Notes: generated by a model not told the origin, from the letters alone. A stretch of 64,000 nucleotides of DNA from Frankia sp. RB7 (GCA_030403585.1 JAUEPE010000026.1:1-64000); one strand, 5' to 3'; shown: positions 10,467-19,069, counted from the stretch's first letter. Program-made: numbers and translations.

Positions 10467-10844
10467 TCAGTGCGGCGCTTTGGCTGCCGCGTCCGGAAAC
10501 AGCGTGTCGATCATGATCTTGAGCTGGTCCAGCGCAATCGGCTTGCGCAGGATCGGCCTGCGGCGAAGCAAGGACGGCAGCAATTCCGGCCCATAGCCTG
10601 TCGCGAACAGGAACGGCTTGCCGCGGCGCTCGATCAAATCGGCGACGGGATCGACGTAAACGCCCATCAGGTTGATGTCGAGGATCGCGAAATCGTATTG
10701 CGCGGTCATCGCGAATGCGCTCGCATCGCGCACATTGTCCGCTTCCGCGACGACATGATGGCCAAGCTCGACCACCATGTCAGCCATCATCATCCGGATC
10801 AACGCCTCGTCTTCGACCAGGAAAACGGAGAGCCCGTCCGCCAT
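10467..10844 (-). CDS. Stand-alone response regulator receiver protein
   Basis: A 125-residue single receiver domain without an output domain, so it probably passes phosphate on or acts through protein contacts. The acidic pair is at 11-12 (VEDEAL), the phospho-acceptor at Asp56 (AILDINLMG), the switch residue at Thr82 (FATGYG) and the conserved Lys at 101 (LRKPIALDQL). The IxLM and FATGYG features are typical of receivers that pair with HWE/HisKA2 kinases in rhizobia. No kinase gene is adjacent, so the partner must lie elsewhere. The upstream neighbour is the LTxxQ protein on the same strand, 110 nt away. Confidence 0.9.
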   Translation of the reverse strand: MADGLSVFLVEDEALIRMMMADMVVELGHHVVAEADNVRDASAFAMTAQYDFAILDINLMGVYVDPVADLIERRGKPFLFATGYGPELLPSLLRRRPILRKPIALDQLKIMIDTLFPDAAAKAPH

Positions 10845-10954
10845 ATCAACCTCGCAGCCACCTTGCGAAGCTAAGCATACCCGATTTGCGAGAAGGATTC
10901 ACGAATTCGTGGCCTTTAAATTCCACGAATGCATGCAATCCAACTCAAGCTCGA

Positions 10955-11779
10955 TCAATCCAGGCCGCGCTCGTGGCTGAGGCGAACCATCTCCTGGATG
11001 AACACCTGCTTCTGCTTGTCGTCGAGGCTCGAGAACAACGGTTCGGCGGCATCGGCGACACTGCGCTGATCGGCCGCGCGGTCGATCAGGAACTGCGACT
11101 CGTTGCGCATCTGCTCGATGATGTCGTCGGGCGGATCGCGCTTGGCGCGCTCCATCCGCAGGTTGAGCCGCTCGGCGCCATTATGTCCGAGATAGTGCAT
11201 CGCGCTGGAGAAGCCGAACCAGTGCTTCTCCTGATCGGGGGTCAGGTTCAGCTCGGTCTTGATCCGCTCGATATAGGAGTCGCTGTTGGAGACGATCTGA
11301 TCCGCGGTCAACTGTGGCGCGCCGGGCTGGGTCAGGACCGTGACGTCCTTATCCTTCGTATCCGCAGGAGTGTTCTTGGCCTCCTTGCTTGCCTTGGAAC
11401 CCTTGCCGCCTTTGGCGGTCTTGGCATCCTTGTCCTTGGCGCCGCCCGGCTGCTTGGAGTCCTTCGCATCCTTGGATGCATCCTTGTTGGCATCCTTGTT
11501 GGTATCCTTGGCAGCCGGCGCCTGGCCATTATTGTTGTTGACGCCGAGCACACCGGTGAAGACGCCGACCACGCCGCCGATGGCGCCGCCGAGAACGCCA
11601 CCAACGGGACCTGCCGCCTTGTTGCCGGCCGCAGCGCCGTCCTGAACGCCCTTGACCAAACCTTGTGCATTCGCAACCGCGGCCGCGCCGATCAGCACTG
11701 TCACAATGGACCCGAGTGCGAGCCATCGTCGCAGGCGAAGCCGCACAGGCGGCGCTGGGGTGATTATTTGGGTCTTCAT
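10955..11779 (-). CDS. Secreted LTxxQ-motif (Spy-like) protein with Lys/Asp-rich linker
   Basis: 274 residues. The N-terminus has a basic stretch and a hydrophobic core ending in AVANAQ, a Sec-type signal. A Gly/Val-rich segment follows (GGVLGGAIGGVVGVFTGVLG), which could insert in a membrane. Residues about 90-145 form a linker of repeated Lys-Asp-Ala units. The C-terminal part carries two LTxxQ-like motifs (LTPDQEKHW and LDDKQKQVF), as in the Spy/CpxP envelope-stress family, which bind unfolded periplasmic proteins or metals. Role by family: periplasmic chaperone or stress sensor; the linker is unusual. Codon use is like the neighbours. Confidence 0.75.
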   Translation of the reverse strand: MKTQIITPAPPVRLRLRRWLALGSIVTVLIGAAAVANAQGLVKGVQDGAAAGNKAAGPVGGVLGGAIGGVVGVFTGVLGVNNNNGQAPAAKDTNKDANKDASKDAKDSKQPGGAKDKDAKTAKGGKGSKASKEAKNTPADTKDKDVTVLTQPGAPQLTADQIVSNSDSYIERIKTELNLTPDQEKHWFGFSSAMHYLGHNGAERLNLRMERAKRDPPDDIIEQMRNESQFLIDRAADQRSVADAAEPLFSSLDDKQKQVFIQEMVRLSHERGLD

Positions 11780-12250
11780 CTCGGTCTGCTTGCCCTCTCG
11801 GAAACGGCAGGGCCTCCTGCCGGTTGCAATTCTATCGTTTTCGCGACGCCGAGGTCTAGGCGCGGACCATCGCTGTCCCCGTTTGAACGGCCTTTGGCGC
11901 GAAGCGGTTATGCAGGCTTATTCGGAACTGCGGCGTAATTGCGCACGGATCGTCTCCAGCCGTCGCACTCCGAAGTGTGCGTCGCAATAAGAGCAGCCGC
12001 GGCTAATCGCCGACACAGGCCGCGATCATTCCGCACACAACGTTAGTTCTAGAGCACGGGGCATTCGGCTTTCTCGACAGACGCAATCAATCATGATCTG
12101 ATCGCGCTACCAATTTGCCGCGTCCCGCGCATGATTTGTCGCTGGATGACGGCGCCAATAAGAAACGCCCAACAACAAAATCAAAAAACAAACTCAGGAA
12201 AGTCAGAGGAAACGACGGAACAATAAAACACACCAGGGCGAGGAAACGAG
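11780..12250. other. Divergent intergenic region with A-rich leader
   Basis: 471 bp between the LTxxQ gene and the sugar ABC operon. It must hold both promoters. The last 90 bases before the ATG at 12251 are strikingly A-rich and almost T-free for this genome (12165-12235), an unstructured leader ending in the ribosome binding site GAGGAAACGAG. No gene seen. Confidence 0.6.
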
Positions 12251-13591
12251 ATGTCACGCAAGACACTGACGCGACGTCAATTTGTAGCTGCCACTGCAAT
12301 GTCTTCCACGGCGCTGATCGCGGCGCCCTATGTCCGAGGCGCTTACGCCGCCGGCAAACTCTCGATCGGCTTCTGGGACCACTGGGTGCCCAACGCCAAT
12401 GACGCCTCCACCGCGCTCGTCAAGGAATGGGCCGACAAGGAGAAGGTCGAGGTCTCGATCGACTACATCACCAGCAACAACAAGAAGATCGAACTGACCG
12501 CGGCGGCCGAAGCGCAGGCCAAGTCCGGTCATGACATTCTCCAGATGCCGAGCTGGTGGCCGCACGCCTATTCCGAGAATCTCGAGCCGCTCAACGACGT
12601 CATGGAACCGCTCATCAAGCAGAATGGCGAGGTGAACGGCACCGTCAAATATCTGGGACAGTCGGGCGGCAAATGGCTCGCCGTGCCCGCGACGCCGGGA
12701 AGCCAGATCAAGGGCCCCTGCTCCCGCATCGATCTCATGAAGAAACATGCCGGCATCGACGTGCAGGAGATGTATCCGGCCGGCAGCCCGCCGAAAGCCG
12801 ACAACTGGACGATGGAGACGTTCCTGAAGGCGGCGGAAGCCTGCCAGAAGGCCGGCTTCCCGTTCGGCATCGGTCTCGGCGAGACCACCGACAGCGTCGA
12901 TACCGCGGGTGCGATCTTCCAGTCTTTTGGTGCCGAGCTCGTCAACGCCAAGGGCGACGTCACCGTGAAGACTGACGAGGTCCGGCAGGCGCTCGAATTC
13001 TACAAGAAGCTGATCGCGGTGCTGCCGGCGGACGCACCCTCATGGGACGACGCCTCCAACAACAAATGGCTGATCTCCGGCCGCGGCGCGATGATCCTCA
13101 ACCCACCGAGCGCCTGGGCGGTCGCCAAGCGCGACGCACCGCAGGTCGCGGAACAGTGCTGGACGCACGGCTTCCCGGCCGGCCCCAAGGGGCGTTTTGC
13201 GCCGTTCCTGCCGTACTTCTGGGGTGTCTGGAGTTTCGGCAAGAACAAGGAGGCAGCCAAGAGCCTGCTTGTTCACTTGTCATCGCCTGCGGCGATCGCG
13301 AAGTTCGTGGAGGCAAGCGGCGGCTATGATTTGCCGGCCTACGCCAACATGACGACGCTGAAGACCTGGGCCGAGGTGGGGCCGCCGAAGGGCACGCTCT
13401 ATCACTATCCGAACCCGTACAACCATCAGACGCTGTCGATCGCAGCGTCGCCGGCGCCGCCGAAGATCGCCCAGCAGATCTACTTCCAGGCGACGCTGAC
13501 CAAGATGGCGTTGCGCTTTGCGCAGGGCGAGAAGCTGGACACGGCGCTCGCCTGGGCCGAGGGCGAGTGCGAGGGCTTCATGCGGACCTGA
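12251..13591 (+). CDS. Carbohydrate ABC transporter substrate-binding protein (SBP family 1), Tat-exported
   Basis: Periplasmic receptor of a sugar or sugar-acid importer, 446 residues. The N-terminus shows a twin-arginine signal (TLTRRQFVAA, hydrophobic stretch, cleavage likely after RGAYA). The mature protein has family 1 features such as GHDILQMPSWWPHAYSENLEPL and the lobe-hinge segment GRGAMILNPPSAWA. It opens an operon with two permeases, an ATPase and a dehydrogenase. A strong stem-loop after its stop probably raises its mRNA level over the downstream genes. The ATG is fixed by GAGGAAACGAG directly upstream. The ligand is unknown; the terminal dehydrogenase suggests a carbohydrate that yields a 2-hydroxy acid. 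Confidence 0.93.
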   Translation: MSRKTLTRRQFVAATAMSSTALIAAPYVRGAYAAGKLSIGFWDHWVPNANDASTALVKEWADKEKVEVSIDYITSNNKKIELTAAAEAQAKSGHDILQMPSWWPHAYSENLEPLNDVMEPLIKQNGEVNGTVKYLGQSGGKWLAVPATPGSQIKGPCSRIDLMKKHAGIDVQEMYPAGSPPKADNWTMETFLKAAEACQKAGFPFGIGLGETTDSVDTAGAIFQSFGAELVNAKGDVTVKTDEVRQALEFYKKLIAVLPADAPSWDDASNNKWLISGRGAMILNPPSAWAVAKRDAPQVAEQCWTHGFPAGPKGRFAPFLPYFWGVWSFGKNKEAAKSLLVHLSSPAAIAKFVEASGGYDLPAYANMTTLKTWAEVGPPKGTLYHYPNPYNHQTLSIAASPAPPKIAQQIYFQATLTKMALRFAQGEKLDTALAWAEGECEGFMRT

Positions 13592-13606
13592 GCCGGGTGT
13601 GTGCCA

Positions 13607-13639
13607 TGGCGGTTCGCGCTTTTCGAGCGTGAGCCGCCA
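13607..13639 (+). terminator. Intra-operon stem-loop after the binding-protein gene
   Basis: TGGCGGTTC (13607-13615) pairs with GAGCCGCCA (13631-13639), continued by GCGCT with AGCGT around the loop TTTCG: about 14 bp with two wobbles. It lies 16 nt after the stop of the binding-protein gene and about 100 nt before the first permease. No T-run, so it is more likely an mRNA-stabilising or partial termination hairpin than a full terminator. Confidence 0.65.
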
Positions 13640-13737
13640 AGGCGCGCCCTCATTGCGTCCGCATGTCCATGAAGCCGTCCGGTCGCCGGTTTCACCGTTG
13701 AACTTCCCTCAGAAAGTTTGACCAGAAAGTCTGTCCC

Positions 13738-14676
13738 ATGGCCGATGTCGTCGTTGAGCAAGGTCGCCTCGTCCGTAGCGCGCGCCCGCGGAAAGCTGCG
13801 AGCCTGCGCAATGTACTGGGTCGCAAATCGACCGTGGCGTTCTTCCTGACGCTGCCGCTGATCCTCCTGATCGTGCTGCTCGTGCTCTATCCCGCCTTCT
13901 ATTCGCTCTATCTGGCGACGCTGAACAAGGCGATGACGAAATTCGTCGGCCTCGGCAATTTCACCTTCCTGTTCAAGCGCGAGACGTTCTGGATGGTGGT
14001 GAAGCAGTCCTGCATCTTCGCGATCACCGCCGTATTCTTCAAGGCGCTGATAGGCTTCATCGTCGCGCATTTCGTCCACAACATTCCGGGCAAGAAGCAG
14101 CGCAAATGGCGCGGCATGCTGCTGGTACCCTGGGTGATTCCGCCGGCAATGAGCACGCTCGCGTGGCTCTGGCTGTTCGATCCCTCCTACAGCGCCTTCA
14201 ACTACACACTCTCCTTCTTCGGGGTCGGTCCGATCCCCTGGCTCGGTGACACCTTCTGGGCGCGCTTCTCCGTCATTCTCGTCAATGTCTGGTACGGCGC
14301 GCCATTTTTCCTGATCATGTACCTGGCGGCGCTGAAATCGGTCCCGGACCAGCTCTACGAGGCCGCCGCCATCGACGGCGCCAATTGGTGGCAGCGGATC
14401 TGGTTCATCACGCTGCCGATGATGCGCAACATCATCGCGATCACGACGCTGTTCTCGCTGATCGTCACCTTCGCCAATTTCGATATCGTGCGAATCCTGA
14501 CCTCGGGCGGTCCGCTGGACCGGACGCATCTGTTCGCCACCTGGGCGTTCCAGGTCGGCATCCAGAGCAGCGATATCCCGCTCGGCGCCTGCGTCTCGCT
14601 GTTCATGGTGCCGATCCTCGCCGTTGCAGCGGTCTTCATCCTGCGCGATGTCAACAAACGTGGGAACGAAGCCTGA
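13738..14676 (+). CDS. Carbohydrate ABC transporter permease, MalF-like
   Basis: First membrane subunit of the importer, 312 residues with about six membrane segments, starting with FFLTLPLILLIVLLVLYPAF near residue 40. The cytoplasmic EAA loop, which contacts the ATPase, is seen as YEAAAIDGANWWQRIWFITLPMM cut by family convention around residues 203-225 (key residues EAA and G). The N-terminal 35 residues are basic and cytoplasmic. The ATG is preceded by CAGAAAGTCTGTCCC, a weak site. Its stop overlaps the start of the second permease (TGATG), indicating coupled translation. Confidence 0.93.
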   Translation: MADVVVEQGRLVRSARPRKAASLRNVLGRKSTVAFFLTLPLILLIVLLVLYPAFYSLYLATLNKAMTKFVGLGNFTFLFKRETFWMVVKQSCIFAITAVFFKALIGFIVAHFVHNIPGKKQRKWRGMLLVPWVIPPAMSTLAWLWLFDPSYSAFNYTLSFFGVGPIPWLGDTFWARFSVILVNVWYGAPFFLIMYLAALKSVPDQLYEAAAIDGANWWQRIWFITLPMMRNIIAITTLFSLIVTFANFDIVRILTSGGPLDRTHLFATWAFQVGIQSSDIPLGACVSLFMVPILAVAAVFILRDVNKRGNEA

Positions 14677-15581
14677 TGAGCACGCTGGTAATCGACAAGG
14701 CCGGACCAACCCGCAAACTCGGCAGCATGAGCCGGGACCGCACCTGGGCGCTACGCTGGTCCTATTTCTTCCTGGTGCTGTTTGCGATCTTCTTCCTGAC
14801 GCCGCCGGCCTACATGCTGATCACCTCGCTCAAGAGCAGCGCGGAGATTTCGGCGGCGACCAATCCGTGGTGGGTGTATCACCCCACCCTGTCGAACTAT
14901 GTCGAGCTCCTGACCTCCAACCAGTTCCTGCGGTTCTTCTTCAATTCGTCGATGATCTCGATCATCGTCGTGATCGTGACGATGCTGATCAGCATCCCCG
15001 CGGCGTTTGCGCTGGCGCGGATGAAGTTCTGGGGCTCGACGACGCTCGCGACCGGCGTCTTCCTCACCTATCTGATCCCGGACAGCCTGCTGTTCATTCC
15101 GCTGTTCAAGATGCTGGCGGTGATCCAGGAATTCACCGGCATCACGCTCCTGAACCGCTGGTATGTGCTGGTGTTCATCTATCCAACGCTGACTGTGCCG
15201 TTCTGCACATGGATCATGATCGGCTATTTCGCCTCGATCCCGAAAGAACTCGACGAGGCTGCGATCATCGACGGTGCCTCCTGGCTGCAGACTCTGCTGC
15301 GCATCTTCATCCCGGTGGCGCTGCCCGGATTGATCGCAGCGACCATCTTCGCCTTCACGGTATCCTGGGCCCAGTTCCTCTATCCCCTGGTGTTCACGAC
15401 GTCGATCGATCAGCTCGTGCTGCCGGTCGGCATCACCACAACCTTGATCAAGGGCGACGTCTTCAACTGGGGGCAGATCATGACCGGCGCGCTGCTGGGC
15501 GCCGCGCCGCCGCTCGTCATCTACGCCTTCCTGATGGACTATTACATTGCCGGCCTGACCGCCGGCGCGACAAAGGGTTGA
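14676..15581 (+). CDS. Carbohydrate ABC transporter permease, MalG-like
   Basis: Second membrane subunit, 301 residues with about six membrane segments. The MalG-type EAA loop reads LDEAAIIDGASW near residue 190, followed by LPGLIAATIFAFTVSW. Start taken at the ATG that overlaps the stop of the MalF-like gene (14674-14678, TGATG); a longer frame upstream is only an overlap artefact. It ends 1 nt before the ATPase start. The pair forms the transmembrane channel for the sugar bound by the protein at 12251-13591. Confidence 0.94.
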   Translation: MSTLVIDKAGPTRKLGSMSRDRTWALRWSYFFLVLFAIFFLTPPAYMLITSLKSSAEISAATNPWWVYHPTLSNYVELLTSNQFLRFFFNSSMISIIVVIVTMLISIPAAFALARMKFWGSTTLATGVFLTYLIPDSLLFIPLFKMLAVIQEFTGITLLNRWYVLVFIYPTLTVPFCTWIMIGYFASIPKELDEAAIIDGASWLQTLLRIFIPVALPGLIAATIFAFTVSWAQFLYPLVFTTSIDQLVLPVGITTTLIKGDVFNWGQIMTGALLGAAPPLVIYAFLMDYYIAGLTAGATKG

Positions 15582-16688
15582 ATGCTCATGGCTGACGTTG
15601 CATTGCGGAAGGTCGTCAAGCGTTACGATGATGTCGAAGCCGTGCGCGGCATCGACCTTGATATCGCCGACCATGAATTCATCGTCCTCGTCGGCCCCTC
15701 CGGCTGCGGCAAGTCGACCACGCTGCGCATGATCGCGGGGCTCGAGGACATCAGCGACGGCGACATCATGATCGGGGGCGATGTCGTCAACGACGTGCCG
15801 CCGAAGGACCGCGACATCGCGATGGTGTTCCAGAACTACGCGCTCTACCCGCACATGACGGTCGCCGAGAACATGTCATTCGGGCTGCGGCTGAAGCACT
15901 ATCCCAAGGCTGAGATCAATGCGCGGGTGACGGAAGCCGCCCGGCTCCTTGACATCACCGACCTGATCAACCGCAAGCCGAAGCAGCTCTCCGGCGGCCA
16001 GCGCCAGCGCGTCGCGATGGGGCGCGCCATCGTCCGCAATCCCAAGGTCTTCCTGTTCGACGAGCCGCTGTCCAATCTCGACGCCAAGCTGCGGGTGCAG
16101 ATGCGGATCGAGATCAAGAAGGTGCACCAGAAGGTGCGCACCACCACCGTCTACGTCACCCACGACCAGGTCGAGGCGATGACCTTGGCCGACCGCGTGG
16201 TGGTAATGAACAAGGGACGGATCGAGCAGATCGGTACGCCGAACGAGCTGTACCACAAGCCCGCGACACGCTTTGTCGCAGGCTTCATCGGCTCGCCTGC
16301 AATGAATTTCATCCCGTGCCGGTTGGAGGATTCAGGTGGCAAGCTCAACATCCGCTTGACCGACCGCATCTCCTTCCCGCTGCCACCCGCCAGGGCCGCC
16401 CGCTACAACGCGCTGCCGCGTACCGACAGACTGCAGCTCGGCATCCGTCCCGAGCACCTCACGGAATCGAACGCGCATCTGGAGGCCGGCGTCGAGACAT
16501 TCGACACCGTGCTCGATGTCACCGAGCCGATGGGGATGGAGACGCTGGTTTATTTCGGCCTCGAAGGCACGCCGGTCTGCGGCCGCGTCAATCCCAATGC
16601 CGGCGCCAAGGACGGGGCACCCATGCGTTTGGCGATGGACCTCAACAACATGCACCTGCTAAACGAGGAGACCGGCGTCGTGCTGTGA
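15582..16688 (+). CDS. Carbohydrate ABC transporter ATPase, UgpC/MsmK-like
   Basis: Motor subunit of the sugar importer, 368 residues. Walker A GPSGCGKST is near residue 38, the Q-loop in VFQNYALYPHMTV, the signature LSGGQRQRVAMGRAIVR near 136 and Walker B (FLFDEPLSNLDAKLR) near 160. From about 240 it has the C-terminal regulatory TOBE/OB extension of the MalK family (LGIRPEHL). Adjacent ATGs at 15582 and 15588 both fit the AAAGGG upstream; the first directly follows the permease stop. Together with the three upstream genes it makes a complete importer. Confidence 0.94.
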   Translation: MLMADVALRKVVKRYDDVEAVRGIDLDIADHEFIVLVGPSGCGKSTTLRMIAGLEDISDGDIMIGGDVVNDVPPKDRDIAMVFQNYALYPHMTVAENMSFGLRLKHYPKAEINARVTEAARLLDITDLINRKPKQLSGGQRQRVAMGRAIVRNPKVFLFDEPLSNLDAKLRVQMRIEIKKVHQKVRTTTVYVTHDQVEAMTLADRVVVMNKGRIEQIGTPNELYHKPATRFVAGFIGSPAMNFIPCRLEDSGGKLNIRLTDRISFPLPPARAARYNALPRTDRLQLGIRPEHLTESNAHLEAGVETFDTVLDVTEPMGMETLVYFGLEGTPVCGRVNPNAGAKDGAPMRLAMDLNNMHLLNEETGVVL

Positions 16689-16722
16689 CGCCGGCCCAAG
16701 AAACGCAAGCGGGCGGGGAGCG

Positions 16723-17712
16723 ATGGCGACCAACAAGAAGAAGATTTTCGTTACACAAACTTTGTCGCAAGGGGCACGCGCCCTCCTCACCCAGCGGGAC
16801 GATATCGAGCTCGTCGAGTTTCCGAACCTGATCTCCGCCAAGGACTTTGAGGCCCTGCTGAAGAGCCATGCGCCGGTTCACGGCGTGGCACTGGGCGCAA
16901 CCGCATTCGGCGAGACCGAGCTCGAAGCATCCGGGGACATGAAGGTGGTGACGCGGATCGGCGTCGGCTACGACGCCGTCGACGTGCCCGCCCTCTCCCG
17001 CCGCAAGGTGCCGCTGATGGTCGCAGGCAGCGCGAACTCGCCGTCCGTCGCCGAGCAGGCCCTTTTCATGATGCTGACTTTGGCAAAACGCGCCAATGAA
17101 ATGCACGCCTGCGTCAAGGACGGCCAATGGGCCAACCGGCTCGGCATGCTGCCGTTCGACCTCTACGGTAAGACCGTGCTGATCATCGGCTTCGGCCGCA
17201 TCGGCACCCGCACCGCCAAGCGCTGCCAGGCGATGGAAATGAAGGTACAGGTCTACGATCCCTACAAGCCTGCCGCCGACATCAAGGCCGCCGGTTGCGA
17301 GCCGGTCGCCGATCTCGACGCGGCGCTGCCCAATGCCGATTTCGTCACCATCCACTGCCCGAAGACGCCGGAAACCATCGGCCTGTTCGACGCGGCGCGG
17401 ATCGGCCGAATGAAGCCAAAGTCCTATCTCATCAACACCGCGCGCGGCGGCCTCGTGAAGGAGGCCGCGCTGTACGATGCGCTGACTTCCGGAAAGCTCG
17501 CCGGCGCCGGCATCGACGTGTTCGAAGTCGAACCGCCGCCGGTCAGCAATGCGCTGTTCGCGCTGCCCAACGTCATCATGGCCCCGCATGTGGCGGGCGT
17601 GACCGTCGAGGCGGTGAGCCGCATGAGCGAGCAGACCGCGCGCAACATCCTGAGTGTGCTGGACGGCGATCCGATCCGGCAGAACATCATCAATCAGGAC
17701 GTGCTGGGCTGA
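16723..17712 (+). CDS. D-isomer-specific 2-hydroxyacid dehydrogenase
   Basis: NAD(P)-dependent reduction of 2-oxo acids or oxidation of D-2-hydroxy acids, 329 residues. The dinucleotide-binding loop is GFGRIG near residue 153. The catalytic set is present: Arg in INTARGG, Glu in DVFEVEPP and His in APHVAGVT. The N-terminal catalytic domain has RIGVGYDAVDVPALSRR. It is 34 nt downstream of the ATPase with GGGCGGGGAGCG before the ATG, so it is the last gene of the sugar-import operon. Substrate likely derives from the imported compound (glyoxylate/hydroxypyruvate or a sugar acid); that is inference. Confidence 0.92.
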   Translation: MATNKKKIFVTQTLSQGARALLTQRDDIELVEFPNLISAKDFEALLKSHAPVHGVALGATAFGETELEASGDMKVVTRIGVGYDAVDVPALSRRKVPLMVAGSANSPSVAEQALFMMLTLAKRANEMHACVKDGQWANRLGMLPFDLYGKTVLIIGFGRIGTRTAKRCQAMEMKVQVYDPYKPAADIKAAGCEPVADLDAALPNADFVTIHCPKTPETIGLFDAARIGRMKPKSYLINTARGGLVKEAALYDALTSGKLAGAGIDVFEVEPPPVSNALFALPNVIMAPHVAGVTVEAVSRMSEQTARNILSVLDGDPIRQNIINQDVLG

Positions 17713-17731
17713 GGACAATCCGAAGGCGGCC

Positions 17732-17822
17732 CTAAAGCCCGATGAAACGTCATCGCGCTTTAGCTTATTGTTCTGAGCATGATCTTTTCGGAAAACCGCT
17801 GCGCACTTTTCCGGATCATGCT
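17732..17822. repeat. Composite dispersed palindromic repeat (two hairpins)
   Basis: The first hairpin pairs CTAAAGC (17732-17738) with GCTTTAG (17757-17763), with inner GATGA/TCATC pairing. The second runs 17776-17822, with AGCATGATC at one end and GATCATGCT at the other and TTTTCGGAAAA-like arms between. I recognise this two-hairpin unit from intergenic DNA of Bradyrhizobium and Rhodopseudomonas. It lies downstream of the operon and may also act as its terminator. Confidence 0.75.
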
Positions 17823-17971
17823 TAGTCGGCCCGCCTTCGGAAGGCCAGAATGCGTCCCATTTTGGTGCAGATCGGGCCCCAACTCAGCCTTAATCAAACC
17901 CGCGTAATGTATCCAGCCGCGGTGGCAGTGGGACAGACTTTGCCGGCCGCGTCGAGCTGGAGGATGGACCC

Positions 17972-18457
17972 TTGTCAGAGATCGACCCGACCGACCAAGC
18001 GCTGGCGACCATCGCCAGCATTTTCGAGCACCCCGAGCCCGCCTTCGTCGTCCGTGACACCGAGACGGAAACGGTGGCCGCCGATGATTATGCGGTCGCA
18101 GACGAGCATCATGCCTCTGACGATCATCAAGCCTCCGACGAGCATCCGGTGGTCGAAGAGCAGCCGCTGGTGCCCGACCACACCGACGCCGATGGCTACA
18201 GCAAGGTCGGTCCAGGGCCGATGGTGGCGATCCGCCTGAAATGGACCGTCCATCGCGGCGACGACGGCCAGTACTACGTGCACGAGACCATCGGCGAGCA
18301 GTCCGTTCCCGTGGTCAGCAGCCCGATGACGAGCGAGGCCGCCGTGCATTTCGTCGACGAACACGAGAACGAGGCCCATCGGCGCTTCGAGCTGCTACGC
18401 AGCGAGATCGCCGGCCGCAGCTCGCTCGCCGACTACGAGCGCAAGGGCGAAGCGTAA
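17972..18457 (+). CDS. Conserved hypothetical protein with acidic, His-rich N-terminal part; TTG start
   Basis: 161 residues, family not recognised. Residues about 25-75 are very acidic with many His (DDYAVADEHHASDDHQASDE), likely disordered. The C-terminal half is compact and looks like the conserved part: VAIRLKWTVHRGDDGQYYVHE, a segment with AAVHFVDEHENEAHRRFE, and a charged tail. No signal peptide. The start is TTG at 17972, supported by GGAGGATGGACCC directly upstream, one of the best ribosome binding sites in the region. The stop abuts the stop of the convergent DUF1993 gene with no gap. Confidence 0.65.
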   Translation: MSEIDPTDQALATIASIFEHPEPAFVVRDTETETVAADDYAVADEHHASDDHQASDEHPVVEEQPLVPDHTDADGYSKVGPGPMVAIRLKWTVHRGDDGQYYVHETIGEQSVPVVSSPMTSEAAVHFVDEHENEAHRRFELLRSEIAGRSSLADYERKGEA

Positions 18458-18967
18458 TTACTTCCGGCCCAAGAAGTCCTTTTTCACCAGCTCGACGCCC
18501 GCGTGCCGCAACAGATCGTACGCGGTCGTGACGTGAAAGAAGAATTGCGGGACGCTGTTGGTGAGCAGCAGCGTCCGCCCGGTAAAGGGCAACTCGGTCC
18601 CATTCTTGAGCCTGAAGAAGACCTTCAGCTCCGCGGCCGCATCGATCTCGGCGCGCGGCAGGCTTTCAATGAATTCGATTGAGGTCGCGATCCGCGCCTG
18701 AATCCCGGCCATGTCGTGCTCCAGCGGCGGCAGCGCGACCGGTTCGCACTGCGCCAGCAAGGCCGGAGCGACGGTGGCGTGGCGGCAGGCCTCGCCGATC
18801 TGCTGCGCCAGATCGTACATGTTCGGCGCCATGCGCATGCCGAGCAGGACCGCCGGATTGAACTTGCGGGTCTCGGCATAGGCAACGCCCTTGTCGAGCA
18901 GCACAGACAGATTGCGCAGGTAAGGCACGAACAGGCCGACCGAGGCCTCATACATCGAGATCGTCAC
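18458..18967 (-). CDS. DUF1993 family protein, GTG start
   Basis: A 169-residue helical protein of the DUF1993 family, function unknown. Family blocks are MYEASVGLFVPYLRNLSVLLDKG cut here at key residues YEAS and LSVLLDK, FNPAVLLGMRMAPNMYDLAQQI (key PAVLL and MAPNM) and the C-terminal FFFHVTTAYDLLRHAGV. The family begins a few residues before SMYEAS; a GTG at 18967 with GAAGGGA 8 nt upstream gives exactly that start (M-TISMYEAS). The longer open frame would add 24 residues without a good site. It is divergent from the cyclohexadienyl dehydratase-like gene, 102 bp apart. A DinB-like four-helix fold is plausible. Confidence 0.85.
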   Translation of the reverse strand: MTISMYEASVGLFVPYLRNLSVLLDKGVAYAETRKFNPAVLLGMRMAPNMYDLAQQIGEACRHATVAPALLAQCEPVALPPLEHDMAGIQARIATSIEFIESLPRAEIDAAAELKVFFRLKNGTELPFTGRTLLLTNSVPQFFFHVTTAYDLLRHAGVELVKKDFLGRK

Positions 18968-19069
18968 TTCGAGATTCCCTTCAATTTCCGTCTCGCCAGG
19001 AACTGGCATCTGGTCTAAATCCACGTTCAAGAGCTGCACAATGACAGCTTGGGCATAGGTGGAAAAGAG

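Noticed and set aside
13480..14709. Open frame of about 409 codons on the minus strand
   Set aside because: Antisense to the MalF-like permease; the charged composition is the mirror of hydrophobic codons.
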